A stretch of 25,352 bases of DNA from an uncultured Clostridia bacterium (GTDB lineage Bacteria > Bacillota > Clostridia > TANB77 > CAG-508), in assembly GCA_947628395.1 (NCBI GenBank), contig CANQZP010000011.1:1-25352 (forward strand), read 5' to 3'. Position 1 is the first letter of the stretch. Each line of letters begins with the position of its first letter. Positions 1 through 7,339 of this stretch are shown piece after piece. The position numbers were made by a program, and so were the translations under genes. The notes under the pieces were generated by a model. It was not told the DNA's origin, did not search any database, and saw nothing but the letters and a program-made list of their open reading frames with translations.

Positions 1-158
1 AATAAATATACGAAAAAATGTTCTAAATTAATCATTATAATAAAAAGTTTTATAAGTTATTTTCAAAAATTCATTATTGTTACATTAAAAATTATTTTGC
101 ACACTCTGTAAGTATTGATATTACTGTACTTAAAAGAATTAAGAAACGGAGTACGCCT

Positions 159-249
159 CCAAATGTGCGATGTATTCACATCGCAATGAATAATTAATAG
201 AGAATAATGAAGAATTAATAATTTCCAATTTATAGAGAAGCACATTTGG
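159..249. repeat. AT-rich composite inverted repeat, non-coding
   Basis: The arms CCAAATGTGC (159-168) and GCACATTTGG (240-249) are exact inverted repeats. A second perfect hairpin, TGCGATGT/ACATCGCA (166-173/178-185), lies inside. The filling is AATTAATA/AATAATGA-type sequence, and similar text (attattcactatttattatt) follows at 251-270 and recurs near 24946-24998. I see no credible gene in 1-326; the short open frames there lack ribosome sites. It is probably an inserted dispersed palindromic element, but no transposase or target duplication is visible. Confidence 0.5.
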
Positions 250-289
250 AATTATTCACTATTTATTATTAATTTTATAAATAGATAAT

Positions 290-313
290 GGCACACATGT
301 AGACATGTGTGCC
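290..313. terminator. Perfect 11-bp palindromic hairpin after the small minus-strand gene
   Basis: GGCACACATGT (290-300) and ACATGTGTGCC (303-313) are exact inverted repeats separated by two bases. The hairpin lies 14 bases beyond the stop of the minus-strand gene 327-584, where a terminator is expected. On that strand it is followed by an A/T mix and not by a clean U-tract, so the terminator call is tentative; a palindromic repeat is the alternative. Confidence 0.45.
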
Positions 314-326
314 AACGTTTTACCCA

Positions 327-584
327 TTAGCAAGGTATTTGTCCACGGAAAAGTTGATTCCATTCTCTGAAGAGTTCTTTTTTTACTTTTATAGCTTCTG
401 CTATTTTTTTCAACTCTTCAAGAGAAGTTGCTGCTAAAACAGCTTCAACGGAAATTGTTTCATGACTTGCATCATTTAGGTATCTACCTACAATTTCATA
501 GCCATTGTCCAATCCCAAATGCAACTCATCCCAATCAGGATATACTTTTTTTACTCTGTTCTTGAAATTTTCTGGATAAAACAT
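327..584 (-). CDS. Small uncharacterised protein (85 aa)
   Basis: I do not recognise this family. The start is well supported: an AGGAGG ribosome site (592-597 on the minus strand) sits about 7 bases before the ATG, and a sigma-A-type promoter lies at 671-699. The 85-residue product is soluble, with no signal peptide or membrane segment. Its N-terminus (MFYPENFKNRVKKVYPDWDE) is followed by a Gly/Asn segment and a Lys/Glu-rich helix at about residues 53-75, ending RGQIPC. It is transcribed away from the HD hydrolase gene at 843 and appears to be a single-gene unit. That it is a real gene is supported by promoter, ribosome site and amino-acid composition; its function is unknown. Confidence 0.7.
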   Translation of the reverse strand: MFYPENFKNRVKKVYPDWDELHLGLDNGYEIVGRYLNDASHETISVEAVLAATSLEELKKIAEAIKVKKELFREWNQLFRGQIPC

Positions 585-670
585 AAAATCATCCTCCTAT
601 AAAAAAATATTTTTTACTGTGTGCAGTCTTACCTAAGGTGAAAAATAGGAAGCTACACTTGTGTAGTTAT

Positions 671-699
671 ATTATACCATAATTTACATAAGAATGCAA
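671..699 (-). promoter_or_regulatory. Sigma-A-type promoter for the 85-aa gene
   Basis: On the minus strand, TTGCAT (694-699), 17 bases, then TATAAT (671-676). A short palindrome, CTACAC-tt-GTGTAG (653-666), lies over the expected transcription start and could be an operator or a leader hairpin. Confidence 0.65.
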
Positions 700-726
700 A
701 TTATAAAGTTACTCATAAGGTGTTTT

Positions 727-755
727 TTGAAATATATGAAGTTTTATGATACAAT
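727..755 (+). promoter_or_regulatory. Sigma-A-type promoter for the HD-hydrolase gene
   Basis: TTGAAA (727-732), 17 bases, TACAAT (750-755). The leader is about 80 bases and ends in a GGAGG ribosome site just before the ATG at 843. It is divergent from the promoter at 671-699. Confidence 0.6.
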
Positions 756-842
756 CTATACGATTTATTTTTTATGAATTCCTTCGGGAGTTAAACATAA
801 ATAAAAACTAGCAACACAATAATTTTTGAAGGAGGAATCTAC

Positions 843-1499
843 ATGAAAGAACGGATTAAAAATACAATGAGGTTTTACCTTTTAGCAACACAGCTGAAAT
901 ATAAAATCAGAAGTGGATGGGACAAAACGCATTGGAATGTGAGTAAAGAAAGAATTGAAAGTATTGCTGAACACATCTATGGAACGTGCATACTGGCATT
1001 AAGTATCGATTCAGAATTTGAAACACATTTAGATATCGATAAAGTAATAAAAATGCTTGTTCTTCACGAATTAGGTGAAGTTGTCATAGGAGATATTACT
1101 CCGTTTGATAATATCACTCCAGAAGAAAAAATGGAAAAGGAACACGAAGCAATTAAGGAGGTTCTTGGAAATTTAATTAAGAAAGAAGAATACTTTGCTT
1201 TATTATTGGAATTTGATGAGAAGAAAACAAAAGAGGCAATTTATGCTCATCACTGTGATAAATTAGATGCCGACATACAGGCAAAGGTTTATCAAGATAT
1301 GGGTTGCCAAAATTCCTTAGATATGCAAGAAAATAATGTCGTTTTCAAAAGTAAAAGAGTTCAGCAGATGGTACAAGATGGCGCAAAAACTGCTTTTGAC
1401 ATTTGGTATGAATGGGACAAGTCATTATACGCAGATGACGAGAATTTTTCTGCTCTTCTTGATTATATTAAAGAAATCAATACTCAATCAGTTTTTTAA
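843..1499 (+). CDS. HD-superfamily phosphohydrolase, YfbR/HDDC2-like
   Basis: This is a 218-residue protein of the HD metal-dependent phosphohydrolase superfamily, closest in layout to the YfbR/HDDC2 group of 5'-deoxynucleotidases. Visible metal-site elements are H44 (AEHIYGT), the H75-E76 pair (VLHELGEVVIGDI) and D139 (HHCDKLDADIQA). The canonical second residue of the HD pair is Glu here. The ITPFDNITPEEK stretch between motifs is typical of the group. There is no signal peptide, so it is cytoplasmic. The start is fixed by GGAGG 8-12 bases upstream of the ATG. It is monocistronic, with its own promoter and a bidirectional terminator downstream. Nucleotide dephosphorylation is the family expectation; the substrate is not known. 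The fold is fairly sure, the exact activity less so. Confidence 0.8.
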   Translation: MKERIKNTMRFYLLATQLKYKIRSGWDKTHWNVSKERIESIAEHIYGTCILALSIDSEFETHLDIDKVIKMLVLHELGEVVIGDITPFDNITPEEKMEKEHEAIKEVLGNLIKKEEYFALLLEFDEKKTKEAIYAHHCDKLDADIQAKVYQDMGCQNSLDMQENNVVFKSKRVQQMVQDGAKTAFDIWYEWDKSLYADDENFSALLDYIKEINTQSVF

Positions 1500-1567
1500 T
1501 CTAATTCTAAAACAAACTTGTTTTGAAAATGACAATTCCATAAACGTGGTTTTGCAGAACTAATTAT

Positions 1568-1611
1568 AAAAACTCACATCTAACTTGTTAAAGTTACAGA
1601 TGTGAGTTTTT
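1568..1611. terminator. Bidirectional rho-independent terminator
   Basis: AAAAACTCACATCT (1568-1581) pairs with AGATGTGAGTTTTT (1598-1611), and an inner AACTT/AAGTT pair extends the stem. A-runs and T-runs on both sides allow termination of the HD gene (plus strand) and of anything reading through from the aquaporin gene (minus strand). Confidence 0.8.
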
Positions 1612-1619
1612 ATGTTAGT

Positions 1620-1700
1620 TTTTTCAGACAAAAGGGACGGAGTTTTTGTCTAAGAACTGAAAATTCTTAGACAAATAACTCCGTCCCCATGTCTGAAAAA
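1620..1700. repeat. REP/MITE-like palindromic element, complete copy
   Basis: This is an almost fully self-complementary 81-base unit with three nested exact inverted repeats: TTTTTCAGACA/TGTCTGAAAAA (1620-1630/1690-1700), GGGACGGAGTT/AACTCCGTCCC (1634-1644/1677-1687) and TTTGTCTAAGAA/TTCTTAGACAAA (1645-1656/1664-1675), around a 7-base loop. A second, right-truncated copy lies at 4569-4636. It is too short to encode a protein. The GGGACGG ends recall, from memory, the REP-like repeats mobilised by IS200-type (RAYT) transposases in Firmicutes. It abuts the end of the aquaporin gene. Confidence 0.85.
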
Positions 1701-1704
1701 GTAT

Positions 1705-2385
1705 TTATGTATTTTCAGTTTTATTTAAAAATTTATATGTTATCGCTGCTACAGCAGAACCTATGAATGGTGCTACAATAAATACCCAAACTTGTGATAG
1801 GGCTTTACCTCCTAAAAATATAGCAGGAGCTAAACTTCTTGCTGGGTTTACTGATGTACCAGTTAATGGAATTCCCATAATATGAACGAAAGCTAATGTT
1901 AATCCTATTACAATTCCTGCTACAGATGATTTAGATTCATCAGATGTAACTCCTAATATAGTATAAATGAAAACAAATGTAAGAATAGCTTCTACTATAA
2001 TTGCTCCAATCATATTTAAGTTAACACTAGATGCTGAATCAAAACCATTTGCACCTAATCCTTGGGCTGCGATATCAAAACCACAGCAAGTCATAATATA
2101 ATATAAGATTCCAATTCCTGCGATAGCACCTAAAAATTGTGCTATTATATATCCAATAAAGTCCTTTATTGTCATTTTTTTGTTAATAAGCATTGCTAAA
2201 GATACTGCTGGATTTATATGGCAACCAGAAATATTTCCAATTACATAAGCCATAGCAACAATAGAAAGTCCAAAAGCTAATGCAATTCCAAGTGTACCTA
2301 ATGTTTGTCCAGCGATTGCAGCACTTCCACAACCAAATAATACAAGTACTGCTGTTCCAATGAATTCACATATGTATTTTTTCAT
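1705..2385 (-). CDS. aqpZ: Aquaporin, AqpZ-like (MIP family)
   Basis: This is a membrane channel of 226 residues with six predicted transmembrane segments and the two MIP half-helix motifs, NPA at 58-60 (GCHINPAVS) and NPA at 180-182 (TSVNPARS). The pore-lining H168 and R183 match the water-selective AqpZ pattern, and the smaller glycerol-facilitator (GlpF) signature is not seen, so water transport is the likely role. The length is usual for bacterial aquaporins. The start has an AGGAGG site (minus strand, about 2392-2398) and a consensus promoter at 2415-2443. It is a single-gene unit. The palindromic repeat at 1620-1700 begins 4 bases past the stop, and the terminator at 1568-1611 lies beyond that. 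The symbol is by similarity to AqpZ; substrate range is inferred. Confidence 0.9.
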   Translation of the reverse strand: MKKYICEFIGTAVLVLFGCGSAAIAGQTLGTLGIALAFGLSIVAMAYVIGNISGCHINPAVSLAMLINKKMTIKDFIGYIIAQFLGAIAGIGILYYIMTCCGFDIAAQGLGANGFDSASSVNLNMIGAIIVEAILTFVFIYTILGVTSDESKSSVAGIVIGLTLAFVHIMGIPLTGTSVNPARSLAPAIFLGGKALSQVWVFIVAPFIGSAVAAITYKFLNKTENT

Positions 2386-2414
2386 TGATATTCCTCCTTT
2401 TAAAATATGTTTAT

Positions 2415-2443
2415 ATTATATTTTGTAAAAGAAAAACTGTCAA
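2415..2443 (-). promoter_or_regulatory. Consensus sigma-A promoter for the aquaporin gene
   Basis: On the minus strand, TTGACA (2438-2443), a 17-base spacer and TATAAT (2415-2420): both boxes are perfect. Confidence 0.8.
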
Positions 2444-2473
2444 TAAAATTGGAGAATTTCAAGTTAACAAAAT

Positions 2474-2502
2474 TTGACAAATTGAGAAAAAAGTATTAAT
2501 AT
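2474..2502 (+). promoter_or_regulatory. Sigma-A promoter for the 121-aa gene
   Basis: TTGACA (2474-2479), 17 bases, TAATAT (2497-2502). It is followed by AAGGAGGG just upstream of the ATG at 2553, and is divergent from the aquaporin promoter with about 30 bases between the two -35 boxes. Confidence 0.7.
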
Positions 2503-2552
2503 TATTCCATAAATATTTTTTGCAGTACAGCAGTATTTAAAGGAGGGTTACT

Positions 2553-2918
2553 ATGACAAAAGAACTTCGGACAATAAAAAAGGCAGTTAAGGATTATAGT
2601 AATTTACTAAATAATGATAAGGAAAATGCAGTAAAATATTGCGATGACTATATTAAAGATGTTAATATTTTAATAGAATTTTTAGAAGTTTTTATTGATG
2701 AAACTGCTGATGTTTTTAAACATTGGTGCAATATCAGTGTTGAAGTTTTTGAATGGCCAGAGGATAATATTTTTAAAAGTGTTTATAAAAGTTTAAATAT
2801 GATGGTTGCAAATCACTATTTAAATAAATTTAGCTTTGATTTATCTTCTGCAGGAAAATTTAAGACTCAACTTGAAAAAGTTAAAATTCGGTTAGAACAA
2901 TTCAAATATCTATTATAG
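2553..2918 (+). CDS. Small helical protein of unknown function (121 aa)
   Basis: I do not recognise this family. The protein is predicted almost wholly helical and soluble. It has an N-terminal Lys-rich helix, an acidic/hydrophobic centre (LIEFLEVFIDETADVFKHW) and a C-terminal Lys/Gln/Leu helix (residues 103-121), which together suggest a helical bundle. There is no signal peptide, membrane segment or Cys-based metal site. A strong ribosome site (AAGGAGGG) and a good promoter (2474-2502) precede it, and a textbook terminator (2923-2949) follows, so it is an independently expressed gene. Confidence 0.75.
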   Translation: MTKELRTIKKAVKDYSNLLNNDKENAVKYCDDYIKDVNILIEFLEVFIDETADVFKHWCNISVEVFEWPEDNIFKSVYKSLNMMVANHYLNKFSFDLSSAGKFKTQLEKVKIRLEQFKYLL

Positions 2919-2922
2919 TCAG

Positions 2923-2949
2923 AAAAGCCAGTTGCTACTGGCTTTTTTT
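2923..2949 (+). terminator. Rho-independent terminator of the 121-aa gene
   Basis: AAAAGCCAGT (2923-2932), loop TGCT, ACTGGCTTTT (2937-2946), then continued T's to 2949. The start of the next palindrome overlaps the T-tract. Confidence 0.9.
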
Positions 2950-2988
2950 CATATAATAGGAAAGTTTTACTTTCCTATTATATGAAAA
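2946..2988. repeat. Terminator-associated palindrome, copy A
   Basis: A perfect inverted repeat of 20 bases per arm (2946-2965/2969-2988) with a 3-base loop; the core is ATATAATAGGAAAGT / ACTTTCCTATTATAT. The same core occurs at 8694-8738, again directly after a terminator. Both copies continue into similar text with a TGCACA word, an AAATTT-type mini-hairpin and GCG...AACAA, so the full unit may run to about 3060. The rest of 2989-3128 holds no gene. Confidence 0.85.
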
Positions 2989-3128
2989 GCCTTCGGTCAA
3001 CAATGCACACAAATTTTTTTCAAAAATTTGGCGCACGAACAACGGGCGCAGACTTTGCAATGATTAAAATAGTTTGACATTAAAAAATGTCTGCTGTTGT
3101 TCTTTAATATAAATTAAAGAAAATGTGC

Positions 3129-3157
3129 TTGAAAAAAACTGAAAAGTGTAATAAAAT
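3129..3157 (+). promoter_or_regulatory. Promoter of miaB
   Basis: TTGAAA (3129-3134), 17 bases, TAAAAT (3152-3157). It lies about 30 bases before the chosen miaB start. Confidence 0.55.
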
Positions 3158-3187
3158 GTCATGGAAAATTAAGTTATGGAGAATTTT

Positions 3188-4526
3188 ATGAAATATACAA
3201 TTATGACAATGGGATGTCAATTAAATGAAAACGATTCTGAAAAGTTGTGTGGTATGATAGAAGAACTAGGATATGAAAAAACTGATGATATGAGTGACTC
3301 AGATTTAATTGTTTTTAATACTTGTTGTGTTCGTGAGAATGCTGAAGAACGCCTTTTTGGAAAGCTTGGAGAAATAAAAAACTTGAAGGAAGAAAAGGGT
3401 ACTATTATAGCTGTTCGGTGGTTGTATGATGCAAGAGAAACATATTCAAGAAAAGATAAAGAAAAGTTATTCATATATAGATTTAGTTTTTGGAACTCAT
3501 ACTTTGCATAAGTTTAAAGAAGATTTAGAAAAGGTTTTAGAGAGTAGAAAGAAAGTAAGAGATGTTATAGATATAGATGGTGAAGTTATAGAAGATTTAC
3601 CTATTAAAAGAAATGATAGATTTAGAGGACAAGTTACTATAATGTATGGTTGTAATAATTTTTGTTCTTATTGTATAGTTCCTTATGTTCGTGGAAGAGA
3701 GAGGAGTAGAAAGCCTGAAAAGATTTTAGAGGAAATAAGAGATTTAGCAAATAAAGGGTATAAGGAAATTACTTTGCTGGGACAAAATGTTAATTCTTAT
3801 GATGGTGGGAATGGATATAAATTTTCTAATCTTTTAAGAGATGCTTGTAAAATTGATGGAATAGAGAAGATTAGATTTGTTTCTCCTCATCCAAAGGATT
3901 TTTCTGATGATGTAATTGATGCAATTTGTGAAAATGAAAAAATTAGTAGAATAATTCATTTGCCTCTTCAAGCTGGTAACTCTAGAGTTTTGAAGGTTAT
4001 GAATAGGAAGTATTCAAAGGAGCAATATTTAGAACTTGTAGAAAAGATTAAGTCGAAAATCCCTGATGTTGTTTTTTCAACTGATATTATTGTTGGTTTT
4101 CCTGGAGAGACTGATGAGGAGTTTGAGGATACCTTAGATGTTGTAAGGAAAGTGAATTTTGAGCAAATTTTTATGTTTATTTATTCTAGGAGAGTAGGTA
4201 CTCCTGCTGATAAGATGGAAAATCAAGTTCCAGAGGAGGTAAAACATAAGAGATTTGATAAATTAAAAGAGTTGTATGATAATAGTGTTTCAGAAAATAA
4301 TAAGAAGTATGTTGGTACTGTTCAGAAGATTTTAGTGGATGGAAAGAGTAAAAACAATGATAGTGTTTTGACTGGTAGAACTGATACAAATAAGGTTGTT
4401 AATTTTGAGGGGGATGATGAGCTTATTGGTCAGATAATTGATGTGTTTATTGATTCTGAGCATAGGTGGTATTTGAAAGGTAAAATATTAAATTCAAACC
4501 AAAAAAATGTTGTTGATTTAAAGTAG
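3188..4526 (+). pseudogene. miaB: miaB, tRNA methylthiotransferase, broken by a +1 frameshift
   Basis: MiaB is a radical-SAM enzyme that adds the methylthio group to i6A37 of tRNAs reading codons that begin with U. Read across one extra base, the gene gives 445 residues, the normal length. The UPF0004 domain shows C10 (MGCQ), C46 (NTCCVRE) and C79 (GGCMMQ); the radical-SAM CxxxCxxC is C155/C159/C162 (YGCNNFCSYC); a TRAM domain follows from about residue 370. The reading frame shifts at 3414-3418 (GTTCGGT where GTTGGT or GTCGGT is expected), just before C79. Unless the base is an error, the product stops early at about 3511 without the catalytic cysteines. I chose ATG 3188 and not 3176 because GGAGA lies 6 bases before it. 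The neighbour mutS is intact. Confidence 0.85.
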
Positions 4527-4568
4527 TAAATAATTGATTTTTAATAGCCTTGCTGTCGCAAATTGAGT

Positions 4569-4636
4569 TTTTTCAGACAGAGGGACGGAGTTTTTGTCTA
4601 AGAATTGAAAATTCTTAGACAAATAACTCCGTCCCC
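4569..4636. repeat. REP/MITE-like palindromic element, right-truncated copy
   Basis: This is a near-identical copy of 1620-1700 in the same orientation: TTTTTCAGACA (4569-4579), GGGACGGAGTT (4582-4592), the TTTGTCTAAGAA/TTCTTAGACAAA hairpin, then AACTCCGTCCCC ending at 4636. The expected closing TGTCTGAAAAA is absent, and a different hairpin begins instead. It lies between miaB and mutS. Confidence 0.85.
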
Positions 4637-4639
4637 AGC

Positions 4640-4658
4640 GGGCGATTGATAATCGCCC
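4640..4658. repeat. GGGCGATT hairpin joined to the truncated repeat
   Basis: GGGCGATT (4640-4647), GAT, AATCGCCC (4651-4658), followed by CTACG. It takes the place of the missing right end of the adjacent element, so a composite or a nested insertion is likely. The same 8-base stem word recurs in the terminator at 16595-16636. I found no convincing promoter for mutS in 4659-4722. Confidence 0.65.
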
Positions 4659-4722
4659 CTACGCTTGTGCAATGAGTGATGCATGTGAAAGATAAAAAGT
4701 ATTATAAAAATAGGAGGAGAAG

Positions 4723-7326
4723 ATGGCAGAAGAATTGTCGCCAATGATGCAAAATTATATAGCTAAAAAAGAAGAATATAAGGATTGTATTTTGTTTTAT
4801 AGATTAGGTGATTTTTATGAAATGTTTTTTGATGATGCAATTCTTGCTTCAAGGGAACTTGAAATTACTCTAACTTCAAGGGCTTGTGGTTTAGATGAGA
4901 AGGCTCCTATGTGTGGAGTTCCATTTCATTCTGCCGAAATATATATTTCTAAGTTAATTAGTAAGGGATATAAAGTTGCAATTTGTGAGCAGTTAGAAGA
5001 TCCTAAAACTGCTAAAGGTATAGTAAAAAGGGATGTTATAAGGGTTGTTACTCCTGGTACTGTTATAGAAAAAAATATGCTTGATGAAAAGAAAAATAAT
5101 TTTATAATGTCAATTGTTAAAAAAGGTTTTTTCTATGGACTTGCTGTATGTGATGTTAGTACTGGAGATTTTTATGCTACTCAAATTACAGAAACAAATA
5201 ATTTTTCTAAATTGTTAGATGAAATCGCAAGATATTCGCCAGCAGAGATAGTAACAAATTCTATGATGATAAATTCTGAATCGGAGATAGCTCAGATTAA
5301 AGATCGTATTGATGTTTGTATTTCAGAGATAAAGGAAGAAGATTTTTCGGAGAATACTGATTTAGTTTCAAATATGTATACTATTATAAATGAAAATGGA
5401 GAAAAAATTGATAAGTTTAATGATAAGTTGTTTGTTGTTTCTGCAATAAATGGACTTAATTCTTATTTAACAGATACTCAAAAAATTAAGCTAGAACATA
5501 TAAATCGTATAAAAGTATATAAAACTACTAGATATATGGCTTTAGATGTTAATGCAAGAAGAAATTTAGAGTTAGTAGAAAGAATGAGAGATAAATCTAA
5601 AAGGGGTACTCTTTTATGGGTCTTAGATAAGACTTTGACATCTATGGGTGGGAGACTTCTTAGAAGATGGATTTCTGATCCTTTAATAGAAGTAGATGAA
5701 ATTAATAATAGATTACAAGCAGTTAATGAGTTAAAAGAAAATATAATGCTTCGTGGTGAAATTTCAGAGCTTTTAAAAAAGGTTTATGATATTGAAAGAT
5801 TAGCTGGTAGAATTTCTTATGGTAATGCAAATGCGAGAGATATGATTTCACTTAAAAATTCTATAATGAGATTACCAGAACTTAAGAATTTATTAAGTAA
5901 TGGAAAATCGAGTTTAATTCATGAGTTGTATAATAACTTAGATGAATTAAAAGATATTACTGAACTGATTGAAAAGTCTATAGTAGATGAACCACCAATT
6001 TCAATTAAAGAGGGTGGAATTATAAAAACTGGATATAATGAAGAAGTTGACGAATATAGAAAAGCTTCTGTAGATGGAAAATCATGGCTTGTAAATATAG
6101 AGGCAAAAGAGCGTGAAGCTACTGGAATTAAAAATTTGAAGGTTGGTTATACAAAAGTTTTTGGTTATTATATAGAAGTTACTAAATCTTTCTTATCTCA
6201 AGTTCCTGATAGGTTTATAAGAAAGCAAACTTTAACTGGTTGCGAAAGATATATAACTGAGGAATTAAAAGAGATTGAAGATAAGGTGCTCGGCGCGGAA
6301 GAAAAGGTTATTGATTTAGAGTATAAATTATTTACTGAAATAAGAAATAAGATTTCTTCACATATTGAGAGAATTCAAAATAGTTCTAATATAGTTTCTA
6401 TTTTAGATGTACTAACTTCTTTTGCAGCTTGTGCTGAAGATTATGATTATGTGATGCCTGTTGTAGATAAAGGTGAAGAGATAGAAATAAAAGATGGAAG
6501 ACATCCTGTAGTTGAGCGAATGATTGATGATGGTACTTTTGTTCAAAATGATACTTATTTGAATCAGTCTTCAGACAGATTGTCTATTATAACTGGACCT
6601 AATATGGCAGGTAAATCAACTTATATGAGACAAGTTGCGCTTATTACTTTAATGGCTCAGATTGGTTCGTTTGTCCCTGCATCTTATGCTAAAATTGGAG
6701 TAGTAGATAAAATTTTTACTAGAGTAGGTGCTTCTGATGATTTAAGTATGGGACAAAGCACTTTTATGGTTGAAATGATGGAAGTTGCTAATATTTTAAA
6801 AGAGGCAACTACTAGAAGCTTAGTTATTTTAGATGAAATAGGAAGAGGAACTTCTACTTATGATGGTTTAGCAATAGCTTGGTCTGTAGCTGAATATATT
6901 GCAGATAGTGAAAAGATAGGTTGTAAAACTTTATTTGCAACTCATTATCATGAACTTACTTCTTTAGAAGAAAAGATAGAGGGTGTAAAAAATTATCAAA
7001 TTGCAGTTAAAGAAAAAGGAGAAGATATTATATTTTTAAGAAAAATAATTCCTGGTGGAACTGATGAAAGCTATGGAATTCATGTAGCTAAGCTTGCTGG
7101 TGCACCTAGAAAAATGATAACAAGAGCAAATGAAATCTTGAAAACTTTAGAAAAGAAGGTTAAAATAAAGGAGAAGGAAGATAAAAAACAAGTTGTTGGT
7201 CAATTGGATATGTATAATTATAAACTCGCAGATGTGGCAAGCGAAATTGATAAAATAAATATCAATGAGCTTACACCAATTGATGCTTTAAATATCATTG
7301 TAAAAATAAAGGAAAAATTAAAATAA
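4723..7326 (+). CDS. mutS: DNA mismatch repair protein MutS
   Basis: MutS recognises mismatches and small loops and starts repair. The 867-residue length is normal. Visible features are the mismatch-reading Phe-X-Glu (F31-Y32-E33, in LGDFYEMF), the connector and lever/clamp regions through about residue 560, Walker A GPNMAGKST (625-633), Walker B DEIGRGTSTYDG, the ATHYHEL loop, and a C-terminal QLDMYNY (from Q827) that resembles a sliding-clamp-binding peptide. The start has AGGAGGAG 5-10 bases upstream. It is preceded by miaB (196-base gap with repeats) and followed after 13 bases by the zinc-ribbon/WG-repeat gene, probably in one operon. MutL, the usual next gene, is absent from the window. 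Confidence 0.97.
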   Translation: MAEELSPMMQNYIAKKEEYKDCILFYRLGDFYEMFFDDAILASRELEITLTSRACGLDEKAPMCGVPFHSAEIYISKLISKGYKVAICEQLEDPKTAKGIVKRDVIRVVTPGTVIEKNMLDEKKNNFIMSIVKKGFFYGLAVCDVSTGDFYATQITETNNFSKLLDEIARYSPAEIVTNSMMINSESEIAQIKDRIDVCISEIKEEDFSENTDLVSNMYTIINENGEKIDKFNDKLFVVSAINGLNSYLTDTQKIKLEHINRIKVYKTTRYMALDVNARRNLELVERMRDKSKRGTLLWVLDKTLTSMGGRLLRRWISDPLIEVDEINNRLQAVNELKENIMLRGEISELLKKVYDIERLAGRISYGNANARDMISLKNSIMRLPELKNLLSNGKSSLIHELYNNLDELKDITELIEKSIVDEPPISIKEGGIIKTGYNEEVDEYRKASVDGKSWLVNIEAKEREATGIKNLKVGYTKVFGYYIEVTKSFLSQVPDRFIRKQTLTGCERYITEELKEIEDKVLGAEEKVIDLEYKLFTEIRNKISSHIERIQNSSNIVSILDVLTSFAACAEDYDYVMPVVDKGEEIEIKDGRHPVVERMIDDGTFVQNDTYLNQSSDRLSIITGPNMAGKSTYMRQVALITLMAQIGSFVPASYAKIGVVDKIFTRVGASDDLSMGQSTFMVEMMEVANILKEATTRSLVILDEIGRGTSTYDGLAIAWSVAEYIADSEKIGCKTLFATHYHELTSLEEKIEGVKNYQIAVKEKGEDIIFLRKIIPGGTDESYGIHVAKLAGAPRKMITRANEILKTLEKKVKIKEKEDKKQVVGQLDMYNYKLADVASEIDKININELTPIDALNIIVKIKEKLK

Positions 7327-7339
7327 GGAGGAATAAAAA

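Noticed and set aside
159..313. CRISPR-like repeat array near the left end
   Set aside because: The repeats are nested inverted repeats without regular direct-repeat/spacer periodicity, and no cas genes are present.
1336..1563. Plus-strand open frame overlapping the end of the HD-hydrolase gene
   Set aside because: It lies largely in another frame of a well-supported gene, without a ribosome site or a recognisable family.
3188..4526. Programmed ribosomal frameshifting in miaB
   Set aside because: No slippery heptamer, downstream pseudoknot or internal Shine-Dalgarno arrangement typical of programmed shifts is apparent, and a similar one-base lesion occurs in asnB; error or recent mutation is simpler.
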